Assembly (NCBI GenBank): GCA_017406405.1
Contig: JAFQYO010000016.1
Coordinates: forward strand, 33,584-97,583
Length of the DNA: 64,000 nt
Reading direction: 5' to 3'
Origin: Candidatus Saccharimonadota bacterium
GTDB lineage: Bacteria; Patescibacteriota; Saccharimonadia; Saccharimonadales; Saccharimonadaceae
Shown: piece after piece, positions 49,338-57,259 of the stretch
How positions within the stretch are numbered: position 1 is the first letter of the stretch
Layout of the letters: each line of letters starts with the position of its first letter
Translations under genes and position numbers: made by a program
Notes under the pieces: model-generated
Database searches by the model: none
Seen by the model: the letters and a program-made list of their open reading frames with translations, nothing else
What the model was told of the DNA's origin: nothing

Positions 49338-49964
49338 TTATTTCTCCCCTTTATAAATCCAAACCTTGACGCCGACAATACCAGCGATGGTTGGGGCGTG
49401 GTGGCAATAGAAGTCGATGTCGGCGCGGAGAGTATGGAGAGGGACAGAGCCTTCGATGAACTTTTCGCGACGAGACATTTCGGCGCCATTTAGACGGCCG
49501 GAAACTTCGATTCTAACACCTTGGGCTCCAGCGGCCATAGTGGACTGGCAAGCCATTTTTACGGCGCGGCGGAAATTCATACGTTTTCCGAGTTGGAAAC
49601 CGATGTTTTCGGCGACGAGTTTGGCGTTTAGCTCGGGTTTTTTAACTTCTTCGACGTTAATACGAATCGGGCCAGAAACGACTTTTTCGAGTTCTTTCTT
49701 CAATTCGTTGATTCCGGCACCTTGTTTGCCAATCACGGCACCTGCTTTTGCGGTTTGGATAGTGATGGCGGTGAGGTTTGCGGAACGTTCGATGTTAATT
49801 TTCGCAATGGTGGGGCGAGATTTGAAGCGATTTTCGATAATCTCGCGGATTTTTATGTCTTCTATCAGCCAGTTTTTGAAGGTCGCGTTTCTTGAGAACC
49901 ACTTCGAGGACCAGTCTTTACTGACTTGGAGACGATAAGAGATAGGATTTACTTTTTGTCCCAT
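49338..49964 (-). CDS. rpsC: 30S ribosomal protein S3
   Basis: 208 aa. GQKVNPISYRLQVSKDWSSK at the start, the KH domain with VIGKQGAGINELKKELEKVV, and the C-terminal GVRIEVSGRLNGAEMSRREK. S3 forms part of the mRNA entry channel. One-base overlap (TAATG) with rplV. Confidence 0.96.
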   Translation of the reverse strand: MGQKVNPISYRLQVSKDWSSKWFSRNATFKNWLIEDIKIREIIENRFKSRPTIAKINIERSANLTAITIQTAKAGAVIGKQGAGINELKKELEKVVSGPIRINVEEVKKPELNAKLVAENIGFQLGKRMNFRRAVKMACQSTMAAGAQGVRIEVSGRLNGAEMSRREKFIEGSVPLHTLRADIDFYCHHAPTIAGIVGVKVWIYKGEK

Positions 49965-50377
49965 TATTTCTTCTCCTTATCTTCCGCCTTTTTTGCGGGT
50001 TTCTTTTCGGCTTTGGCGGGTTTCTTTTCCTTCTCCTCGCCAGCTACTTCGACAAAGATGTTGGACGAGATTTTTTCGAACGGAAGAGCGCGGCCACGGG
50101 AAGCAGGGACATAACGACGGATGCGGGTGCCAGCGGTAACAGAAATGCGGGCGATACGAATCGACTTCGGGTCAATCGAGGCGCCAGAGTTAAGCAAGTT
50201 TGCGTTGGCGGATTCGATGGCCTTCAAAACGGCGCGAGCGGCGCGGCGCGGAGTGTGTTCAAGAATAACAACTGCGTCGGCAACATAGCGATCGCGAACT
50301 AGCGAAGCGACGATGCTGGTCTTTCTTGGCTGGGAGTCGGTCCCTTTTATGTATGCGTGAGCGAATTTAGTAGCCAT
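49964..50377 (-). CDS. rplV: 50S ribosomal protein L22
   Basis: 137 aa against about 110. The globular part has SLVRDRYVADAVVILEHTPR, and the exit-tunnel beta hairpin is in RIARISVTAGTRIRRYVPAS. A Lys/Glu/Ala-rich extension (EEKEKKPAKAEKKPAKKAED) of about 25 residues follows. Overlaps rpsS and rpsC by one base. Confidence 0.95.
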   Translation of the reverse strand: MATKFAHAYIKGTDSQPRKTSIVASLVRDRYVADAVVILEHTPRRAARAVLKAIESANANLLNSGASIDPKSIRIARISVTAGTRIRRYVPASRGRALPFEKISSNIFVEVAGEEKEKKPAKAEKKPAKKAEDKEKK

Positions 50378-50670
50378 TAGTTAGCTCCTTTCGCTGCGGC
50401 GGCTTCAGCTGCCTTTTTACCGCCGTGGCGGCGGAATTTACGGGTTGGGGCGAACTCTCCGAGTTTATGACCGACCATGTTCTCGCTGATGAGAACAGGG
50501 ACATGGGTTTTGCCGTTATGAACGGCAATCGTTCGACCGACCATTTCCGGGGAAATTGTCGATTGGCGAGCCCAAGTCTTGATGACGGTTCGGTCTTCAA
50601 GGGAGAGAGCCTTTATCTTCTTTTCTAGCTTGTAGTCCACGAAAGGACCTTTTTTCAAACTACGAGACAT
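50377..50670 (-). CDS. rpsS: 30S ribosomal protein S19
   Basis: 97 aa. [40 protein letters not shown] and [20 protein letters not shown] are S19 signatures. A short Ala/Lys C-terminal tail is present. One-base overlaps with rplB and rplV. Confidence 0.96.
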   Translation of the reverse strand: MSRSLKKGPFVDYKLEKKIKALSLEDRTVIKTWARQSTISPEMVGRTIAVHNGKTHVPVLISENMVGHKLGEFAPTRKFRRHGGKKAAEAAAAKGAN

Positions 50671-51506
50671 TATTTCCTCTTTCCTTCGTGACGACTACGC
50701 ACGATCATTTTATTAGTTTTCTTATTATGACGAGTTCGATAACCGAGAGTGAGTTGTCCCCAGGGAGTGCGAGGGGCTTTGCCGGAGCCATGACGGCCGC
50801 CGTCACCACCACCGTGAGGGTGATCGGTCGCGTTCATGACAACACCGCGGACAGTCGGACGAATACCTTTTCTGCGGACACGGCCAGCGGCGCCTTTTTT
50901 AACGTTTTGGTGCTGGACGTTGCCAACGGTACCAATCGAAGCTTCGCAGGTTTCGAGAACTTTTCTAACTTCGCCTGAAGGCATCTTTAAGGTCGCGTAG
51001 CCGTTTTCGCGAGCCATGAGCTGGGCGGAAGAGCCAGCAGCGCGAACCATTTGAGCGCCACGACCGGGGGTGAGCTCGATTCCGTAAACGAAAGTACCGA
51101 CAGGGATTTTCGAGAGCGGAAGGCGGTTTGAGGCTTCGACAGGGGCGTTTTCGCCAGTTTCGAAGACTGTGCCTTTTGTCATTTCTGTATCGGCTAGGAC
51201 GTAATAATAATTTCCGTCTTGGTCTTCAACACGAGCAATTCGGGCCGAGCGGTTTGGGTCGTATTCGATCTCGCGGACGGTCAGTTTCAAACCCGTCGGG
51301 AGATTGTGGGTCAAGAGGCGATAGTGGCGTTTTACGCCGCCGCCGCGATGACGAACGGTTATGCGGCCCTGATTGTTTTTCCCGGCTTGTTGCTTTTTAG
51401 CGAGCGTAAGAGATTTTAAAGGTTTTTTAGCCGTGATTTGGCTAAAATCCTGAGTTGTCTTTTGGCGCTGAGCCGGAGTAGTTGGGCGATAGGCTTTTAT
51501 ACTCAT
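50670..51506 (-). CDS. rplB: 50S ribosomal protein L2
   Basis: 278 aa, normal. [59 protein letters not shown] (with the conserved peptidyl-transferase-proximal His) and [19 protein letters not shown] are diagnostic. One-base overlaps with rplW and rpsS. Confidence 0.97.
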   Translation of the reverse strand: MSIKAYRPTTPAQRQKTTQDFSQITAKKPLKSLTLAKKQQAGKNNQGRITVRHRGGGVKRHYRLLTHNLPTGLKLTVREIEYDPNRSARIARVEDQDGNYYYVLADTEMTKGTVFETGENAPVEASNRLPLSKIPVGTFVYGIELTPGRGAQMVRAAGSSAQLMARENGYATLKMPSGEVRKVLETCEASIGTVGNVQHQNVKKGAAGRVRRKGIRPTVRGVVMNATDHPHGGGDGGRHGSGKAPRTPWGQLTLGYRTRHNKKTNKMIVRSRHEGKRK

Positions 51507-51934
51507 TATTTCTTCTCCTTGTCTGCTTTCTTGTCAGCCGATTTGGCTTCCTTTGCGCTGACTTTTTTCTCTGCCTTTTTAGCAGGTTTTTCTTCTTTTT
51601 TCTCTTCGGATTCTTCGAAGACGCGAATCGAATTTCCTTCGGCGAGGGTAACATAAGCGAGCTTATGGTCGCGACGGAAAGTCGTTCCAGGATAAGCGTG
51701 CTTTCCCTTAGAGTATTTCGTTTTCTTTCCCTTTCGGACGAGGGTGCGGACATCTTCGACAGTAACGTTAAACTGGTCGGAAACTTGGTTTGCAATTTCT
51801 TGTTTCGAAGCGGAAGGCTTTACGAAGAAGGCGTAAGTTCGACGGGTTTGTTCGAAATAGGTTTTTTCGGTCGCACGAGGAACGAGAGAAGCTTTAAGGT
51901 CGAGGATTTTTTCTTTGGTTTTCTTTTCGGCCAT
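51506..51934 (-). CDS. rplW: 50S ribosomal protein L23
   Basis: 142 aa against about 95-100. The L23 core lies at 10-105 (LVPRATEKTYFEQTRRTYAF; VEDVRTLVRKGKKTKYSKGK). About 40 residues at the C-terminus are low-complexity Lys/Glu/Ala (EEKKEEKPAKKAEKKVSAKE). L23 lines the tunnel exit and docks SRP and trigger factor, so the charged tail sits where those factors bind. One-base overlap with rplB. Confidence 0.93.
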   Translation of the reverse strand: MAEKKTKEKILDLKASLVPRATEKTYFEQTRRTYAFFVKPSASKQEIANQVSDQFNVTVEDVRTLVRKGKKTKYSKGKHAYPGTTFRRDHKLAYVTLAEGNSIRVFEESEEKKEEKPAKKAEKKVSAKEAKSADKKADKEKK

Positions 51935-51936
51935 GA

Positions 51937-52557
51937 TTATTTCTCCTTTCCTTCGGTTTTAGAGGTTTCAAGAAGCCAAGCTTCGGCGTCTTTAAGGGCT
52001 TTAGGCTCGAAGACGATTGCGTCAGCGTTCAAGATATCGAAGACGTTTAAGTAGGTTGCGCGAATAAGAAGAACGTTCTCGAGGTTGTTCGTCGAGCGAA
52101 GAAGCTCGTCGGATTTTTCGGAAACAACGATAAGAACGGCTTTATCGGCGAGTTTAAGGTCGGTAAGGATTTTTAGCATGTCTTTTGTTTTTCCGGAGAC
52201 GTTTAGTTCGGAAACAAAGACGGCTTTCTCGGAGTTTTTAAGCGAGAGAGCTTCGCGAACGGCGAGTTTTTTCGAGCTTTTAGCGATTTTCTTCGTAAAG
52301 TTTTCTTCGCCGGTGCGACCGAAGGCGACGCCACCGTGACGCCAAATCGGGTTTCTTGTCGAGCCAAAACGAGCGCGACCAGTTCCCTTTTGTTTCCAGG
52401 GTTTTTTACCGCCACCGCGGACTTCACCACGTTTAAGGGTTTTTGCGTGGGAGGAACGAGAGTTGGCGAGATATGCGTCGTAAGCGAGCTTTAGGAGCTC
52501 GTGGTTTTCGACTTCGACATTAAAGATTTCTTTGTTCAACTTTGTAGAATCTGCCAT
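51937..52557 (-). CDS. rplD: 50S ribosomal protein L4
   Basis: 206 aa. NSRSSHAKTLKRGEVRGGGK, KPWKQKGTGRARFGSTRNPI and WRHGGVAFGRTGEENFTKK are L4 signatures. In E. coli L4 represses its own operon by binding the leader; a structured leader also exists here upstream of rplC. Confidence 0.96.
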   Translation of the reverse strand: MADSTKLNKEIFNVEVENHELLKLAYDAYLANSRSSHAKTLKRGEVRGGGKKPWKQKGTGRARFGSTRNPIWRHGGVAFGRTGEENFTKKIAKSSKKLAVREALSLKNSEKAVFVSELNVSGKTKDMLKILTDLKLADKAVLIVVSEKSDELLRSTNNLENVLLIRATYLNVFDILNADAIVFEPKALKDAEAWLLETSKTEGKEK

Positions 52558-52558
52558 G

Positions 52559-53176
52559 TTATTCCTTTCCCTCGATCGTTATGATTCCTTTTTTAGGACC
52601 AGGAACTGCACCTTTGAGACCAATAAGGTTGTTTTCTTTGTCGATGTAGGCGACGACGAGATTTTTAACGGTAACTTGGTCATGACCCATACGGCCAGGC
52701 ATTTTCTTTCCTTTGAAGACCTTCTGGGGGTACATGGAGCCAATCGAACCGACGCGGCGAATATTTCCTTTGAAACCGTGAGTGTTGCGGGATTCGTTGA
52801 AGTTCCAACGTTTTACGGTTCCGGCGTAGCCTTTACCTTTTGAGATTCCGGTCACTGAGACTTTGTCGCCGAGACTGAAGGCTTCGACGGTGATTTCGTC
52901 GCCGAGCTTGACTTCGGGGACGTTCTCAAAGCGGAACTCTTTAAGAACTTTAGGGTTTATGTTTTCTCCGGCCTTTTTAGAGTGGCCAGAAACCGACTTG
53001 CTCAGATTCTTACCCTTACCAAAACCAAGCTGGACAGCGTTATAACCATCGGTTTCGACGGTTTTAATCTGAGTCACTGTCGCTGGGCCGGCTTTGACAA
53101 TCGTGACGGGGGTCACAACACCGTCTTTGCCGATGATTTGGGTCATACCAATTTTGGTGCCGAGAATGACTTGCAT
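52559..53176 (-). CDS. rplC: 50S ribosomal protein L3
   Basis: 205 aa. LGTKIGMTQIIGKDGVVTPV, FNESRNTHGFKGNIRRVGSI and KKMPGRMGHDQVTVKNLVV are L3 signatures. SD GGGAAAGGAAAAG is upstream. It is first in the operon; rpsJ (S10), which normally precedes rplC, is absent, and the space to rpoC is only 251 bp and non-coding. Confidence 0.96.
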   Translation of the reverse strand: MQVILGTKIGMTQIIGKDGVVTPVTIVKAGPATVTQIKTVETDGYNAVQLGFGKGKNLSKSVSGHSKKAGENINPKVLKEFRFENVPEVKLGDEITVEAFSLGDKVSVTGISKGKGYAGTVKRWNFNESRNTHGFKGNIRRVGSIGSMYPQKVFKGKKMPGRMGHDQVTVKNLVVAYIDKENNLIGLKGAVPGPKKGIITIEGKE

Positions 53177-53211
53177 TCTTTTCCTTTCCCTTAAATTTTA
53201 CATTATTAAAT

Positions 53212-53266
53212 CTAGACTTGTAAGCAGTTTCCTTCCCAACAGGGGTGGACTTACTTTTTCGTCTAG
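53212..53266 (-). promoter_or_regulatory. Structured leader of the ribosomal operon
   Basis: In the minus-strand RNA, CUAGAC (53261-53266) pairs with GUCUAG (53212-53217), then GUAAG with CUUAC, enclosing an about 24-nt loop region (UCCACCCCUGUUGGGAAGGA and flanking bases) with a further CCC/GGG pairing. It lies between the promoter and rplC, where ribosomal proteins autoregulate S10 operons in other bacteria. Confidence 0.6.
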
Positions 53267-53285
53267 GTATAGATATACGCCTGTC

Positions 53286-53314
53286 ATTATATCACAAAAA
53301 TCTAAGGAGAGCAA
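53286..53314 (-). promoter_or_regulatory. Promoter of the rplC-rpsH operon
   Basis: Minus strand TTGCTC (53309-53314), 17 bp, TATAAT (53286-53291). Transcription begins near 53279, giving a leader of about 100 nt before rplC. Confidence 0.75.
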
Positions 53315-53326
53315 GGGATAAAACGG

Positions 53327-53367
53327 AAAATTTTGAGCGCGGAGCGAATCTCCGAAAAATCTGAGAA
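53327..53367 (-). repeat. Dispersed intergenic repeat, copy 3
   Basis: On the minus strand GGAGATTCGCTCCGCGCTC followed by AAAATTTT and preceded by TTCTCAGATTTTTC, matching 19846-19890 with few mismatches. It lies between the rpoC terminator and the ribosomal-operon promoter, in the same orientation relative to transcription as the other copies. Confidence 0.7.
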
Positions 53368-53373
53368 ATAAGA

Positions 53374-53401
53374 CAACGAAAACCACCGTAAAAACGGTGG
53401 G
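53374..53401 (-). terminator. rpoBC terminator
   Basis: Minus strand CCACCGT/ACGGTGG (53394-53400 with 53383-53389) around a short T loop, followed by TTTTCGTTGTCTT. Confidence 0.85.
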
Positions 53402-53427
53402 TTTCGTCAGCGAAGGTTTTCGCTAGT

Positions 53428-56400
53428 TTACATTCCGGCGAGGTCTTCTTCGGTCGGGCCGGAGGGGGATTCGTCGGCGGTATCTAGAGGCTTTACGCCG
53501 GTTCCGACAGGAATCTTGCGGCCGATGATGACATTTTCCTTTAGACCGTGGAGATGGTCGATACGACCGTTTATGGCGGCGTTAATCAAGACGCGAGTGG
53601 TGTCTTGGAAGGAAGCCGCAGATAGGAACGAGTCGGACCAAATCGAAACTTTTGTGATTCCGAGGAGGAGCGATTCGAAGGAAGCAGGGGTTTTTCCGAG
53701 TTCTTTAAGCTCTTTGTTTTCGGTTTCGACGGCGGAACGGCCTACGATGTCGCCAGTAACGAAAGAACTGTCTCCTGGCTCGGTAATCATGACGCGATTG
53801 AACATTTGACGAATGATGACTTCGAAGTGTTTTGAAGAAATTTCGTGACCCTGGGCGGCGTACACGGACATAACGTCGTTCATGATGTAGCGCTCGGTCG
53901 CTTCAGTTCCCTTGTATCGGAGAAGGTCTTGGAGGTTAAGGGAGCCGGTCGTAAGGCGGTCGCCAGCTGAGACGATATCGTCGGTTTTAACGACGAGTTC
54001 GGCGGCGTTCGGGATTTCTACACGAACAGGGGAGCCAGCGTTGCCGACGAGGACAATGGCGCCTTCGACGAGTTGAGCGTTCGCGTCGAACGGAGCGATG
54101 ATAGGCTCGGCGCCTTTTGGCTTTGAGGCGATAACGTCGCCGGCTTTAACGGAGGCGCCGTCTTTTACCTTTGGTTTTCGGCCATCAAGCTCGATTCGGA
54201 CGGTTTCGCCAGCTTGCGGGGTGATGGTGACAATAAAGTGGTTTCCGTCTTCGTGGGCTTCAACGGTTCCGTCGATTGGAGAAACCCAAGCTTGACCCTT
54301 TGGAGAGCGAGCTTCGAGAAGCTCCTCGACACGCGGAAGACCACGAGCGATAGCACCGGAACCAGCAACACCAGAACCGTGTTTTGTATCGAGAGTGAGC
54401 TGGGTACCAGGCTCACCGAGAGACTGAGCGGCGATAACACCGACGGGTTGGTTCGGCTCGACGAGTTCGCGGGTCGACATATCGACACCATACGCCTTTC
54501 GGGGGACGCCGTTTGTGGCGGTCGTCGAGAGAACGGATTGGATTTTTACGCTTTCAATCTTTTCGTCGGCTTCGAGTTGCGCGGCGAGCTCGTTTGAGAT
54601 GAGTTTGTCAGCTTCGAGATAACCCGGAATAGCTTCAGCGGTATAACGACCAGCGATACGGACGGAGAAGTCAATACCGGTTTGTTCGGTTTCGGACTTA
54701 TAAACGGTAAAGCCTGGGTCGTAAGCTTCTTCGTCGGTCGTAAAGACGTCTTGGGCGACGTCGACAAGACGACGAGTGAGATAACCGGAGTCGGCAGTAC
54801 GAAGCGCCGTTGAGACCTGGCCCTGGCGAGCACCACGAGTCGCGATGAAGGATTCGAGGGTGTTAAGACCGTCTTTATATGAGGACTTAACGGGGAGCTC
54901 GATTTCGTTGTTGTTAATGTCGACCATGATACCGATTTCTGCGGACGCGAGTTTAATATTCGAGACGGAACCACGAGCGCCGGAGTTCACCATGACGGCG
55001 ATATCTGTGTCCATCGTGGAAAGCTTCTCTTTTAGGAAGTCAGAGATTTTCTTATCGATATCTCGCCAGTTTGCAATCGTGAGGTTCTTTCTTTCCTCTT
55101 CGGTTACGAGACCTTGGTTGTATTGGTCTTGAATCAAAGCGGTTTTAGCGTCGCCTTCGGCGATGAAGTCGGCGATTTCTGGATATGTCGGATAATCGTC
55201 TTTTGCGGTCGAAACGGAAGCGATTGTCTCGTATTCGAAGGCGAGGTTTTTCACGGCATCGGCGGTTTTTACGGTTACTTCGGGGCCGTAAGAGTCGAAA
55301 ATGTTCGCCATGACCTGCTTGAGCTGTTTCGAGGTCTGGACAGAGTTATCGAACGGATAATCGGCCGGAAGGATTTCGTTAAAGATGACGCGACCGAGAG
55401 TCGTGTTGCGGATTTCCTTTTTCGCGAAGACACGAATCGGGGTTTGGAGCGCAATCAGGCCCTTGTCGTAGGCCATTTCGGCTTCGTAGATAGAGGAGAA
55501 AGCGCGGACGTGCTCTGTGTCGGTTCCGGGCTTGTCGTAAGTTAGGTAGTAAATACCGAGCACGACGTCCTGATAAATTGCGAGGACCGGAGCGCCATCA
55601 GCAGGTTTCAAGAGGTTCTTTGTGGCGGACATGAGCTCGCGAGCTTCGGACTGGGCGGCATCAGAGAGCGGAAGGTGGACGGCCATTTGGTCACCATCGT
55701 AGTCGGCGTTGAAACCGGAAGCGACGAGCGGGTGAAGCTGGATGGCTTTACCGTTTATCAGCTTTGGCTGGAAGGCCTGGACGGAGAGACGGTGGAGAGA
55801 CGGAGCGCGGTTCAAGAGAACATAGCGACCTTGAATAACTTCGTCGAGAGCGTCCCAAACGACGTTTTCGCCGGCTTCAATCATGCGGGCGGCGGCACGA
55901 ATGTTGTTAGCGTATTCGTGGCCGATAAGCCAGGAGATTACGAACGGCTTAAAGAGCTCAAGCGCCATTTGTTTCGGGAGACCACATTCGTTCAACTTTA
56001 GTTCCGGGCCAACGACGATAACAGAGCGGCCAGAATAGTCGACGCGTTTCCCGAGGAGATTTTGGCGGAAGCGACCCTGTTTTCCTTTTAGAAGGTCAGA
56101 GAGAGACTTGAGCTTTCTACGGCCGTTTTGGGACGCGGCAGAGCGGGAGCCGTGAGAAGCAGAGTTGTCGATAAGCGCATCGACGGCTTCTTGGAGCATA
56201 CGCATTTCGTTGCGGCAGATGACTTCCGGCGCGTTCAAATCGAGGAGTTTCTTCAGACGGTTGTTACGGTTTATGACGCGGCGATAGAGGTCATTCAAAT
56301 CTGAAGTCGCGAAGCGTCCACCAGGGAGAGAAATCATTGGACGAAGATCAGGAGGAATCACCGGAACGACAGTCAAGATAAGGTCGTTTGGTTTTATTCC

Positions 56401-57258
56401 GGCAGATTGCATGCCTTCGAGAGTCTTTAAGCGTTTGATGATTTTCTTAGCTTTTTGGCCTTTTGCGGTTTCGGAAGCTTCTTTGAGCTCGTTTATCAAG
56501 AGGTCGAGGTCGATTTCGTCGAGAAGTTTTTTCACGGCGGTTGCGCCCATACCGACTTCAATCAAATCTTCGTATTCTTCGGGGAGATTTCGATAATCGT
56601 TTTCGGAGAGGATTGCGCCTTTATGGAAGCTTTCGAGTAAGGATTTGCGTTTTACGAAGTCGGATTCGAGTTCTTCGAGCTCCTTTGACTGGGCCTCTGC
56701 GAGAGCGTGGACGTCGGCGCCTTCTTGTCCGCTTTCTTTTTCGTAGCGGATTTTAATGGCATTTCTCGCGGCTTCGGTTTGGGCCTCGAGGTCAGCAAGA
56801 ACGCGCTCGATTTCTTCGTCTTTTGCGTCGGTGATTAAGTAGGTCGCGAAATAGACGACTTTTTCGATGTTCTTTACGGTCAAATCGAGCAAAATCGAGA
56901 GGGCGGACGGAGTCCCACGCATGAACCAGATATGCGTAACGGGAGCGGCAAGGGCGATATGACCCATGCGTTCGCGACGAGTGATGGACTTTGTGACGAG
57001 ATTCCCTTCTTTATCGACGGCGGCTTCGCGAGAACGAACACCTTTTAGCTTCGCGTCGTGGGGGTTAATGTCTTTTACTGGCCCGAAAATCCTTTCGCAG
57101 AACAAACCGTCGCGTTCGGGTTTTTGGGTTCGATAGTTGATGGTTTCTGGCTTTAGGACTTCGCCGTAGCTCCAGTTAAGGATATCTTCGGCGGAGGCTA
57201 CGCTCAGGCGGATTGAATCAAAATCGCTGGCGCTGATATAGTTGTCTATCCAAGCCAT
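53428..57258 (-). CDS. rpoC: RNA polymerase beta' subunit, lacking both zinc-binding sites
   Basis: 1276 aa. The core is canonical: GKRVDYSGRSVIVVGPELKL, the active-site NADYDGDQMAVHLPLS (usual NADFDGD), and QPVGVIAAQSLGEPGTQL before the trigger/bridge regions. The N-terminal zinc ribbon that normally follows GLFCERIFGP and precedes RRERMGHI is replaced by KLKGVRSREAAVDKEGNLV with no Cys. The second zinc site, normally four Cys before GIIAAQSIGEPGTQ, reads STTATNGVPRKAYGVDMSTR, again without Cys. Only about three Cys remain elsewhere. It directly follows rpoB (1 bp). The catalytic function is not in doubt. Confidence 0.97.
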   Translation of the reverse strand: MAWIDNYISASDFDSIRLSVASAEDILNWSYGEVLKPETINYRTQKPERDGLFCERIFGPVKDINPHDAKLKGVRSREAAVDKEGNLVTKSITRRERMGHIALAAPVTHIWFMRGTPSALSILLDLTVKNIEKVVYFATYLITDAKDEEIERVLADLEAQTEAARNAIKIRYEKESGQEGADVHALAEAQSKELEELESDFVKRKSLLESFHKGAILSENDYRNLPEEYEDLIEVGMGATAVKKLLDEIDLDLLINELKEASETAKGQKAKKIIKRLKTLEGMQSAGIKPNDLILTVVPVIPPDLRPMISLPGGRFATSDLNDLYRRVINRNNRLKKLLDLNAPEVICRNEMRMLQEAVDALIDNSASHGSRSAASQNGRRKLKSLSDLLKGKQGRFRQNLLGKRVDYSGRSVIVVGPELKLNECGLPKQMALELFKPFVISWLIGHEYANNIRAAARMIEAGENVVWDALDEVIQGRYVLLNRAPSLHRLSVQAFQPKLINGKAIQLHPLVASGFNADYDGDQMAVHLPLSDAAQSEARELMSATKNLLKPADGAPVLAIYQDVVLGIYYLTYDKPGTDTEHVRAFSSIYEAEMAYDKGLIALQTPIRVFAKKEIRNTTLGRVIFNEILPADYPFDNSVQTSKQLKQVMANIFDSYGPEVTVKTADAVKNLAFEYETIASVSTAKDDYPTYPEIADFIAEGDAKTALIQDQYNQGLVTEEERKNLTIANWRDIDKKISDFLKEKLSTMDTDIAVMVNSGARGSVSNIKLASAEIGIMVDINNNEIELPVKSSYKDGLNTLESFIATRGARQGQVSTALRTADSGYLTRRLVDVAQDVFTTDEEAYDPGFTVYKSETEQTGIDFSVRIAGRYTAEAIPGYLEADKLISNELAAQLEADEKIESVKIQSVLSTTATNGVPRKAYGVDMSTRELVEPNQPVGVIAAQSLGEPGTQLTLDTKHGSGVAGSGAIARGLPRVEELLEARSPKGQAWVSPIDGTVEAHEDGNHFIVTITPQAGETVRIELDGRKPKVKDGASVKAGDVIASKPKGAEPIIAPFDANAQLVEGAIVLVGNAGSPVRVEIPNAAELVVKTDDIVSAGDRLTTGSLNLQDLLRYKGTEATERYIMNDVMSVYAAQGHEISSKHFEVIIRQMFNRVMITEPGDSSFVTGDIVGRSAVETENKELKELGKTPASFESLLLGITKVSIWSDSFLSAASFQDTTRVLINAAINGRIDHLHGLKENVIIGRKIPVGTGVKPLDTADESPSGPTEEDLAGM

Positions 57259-57259
57259 A

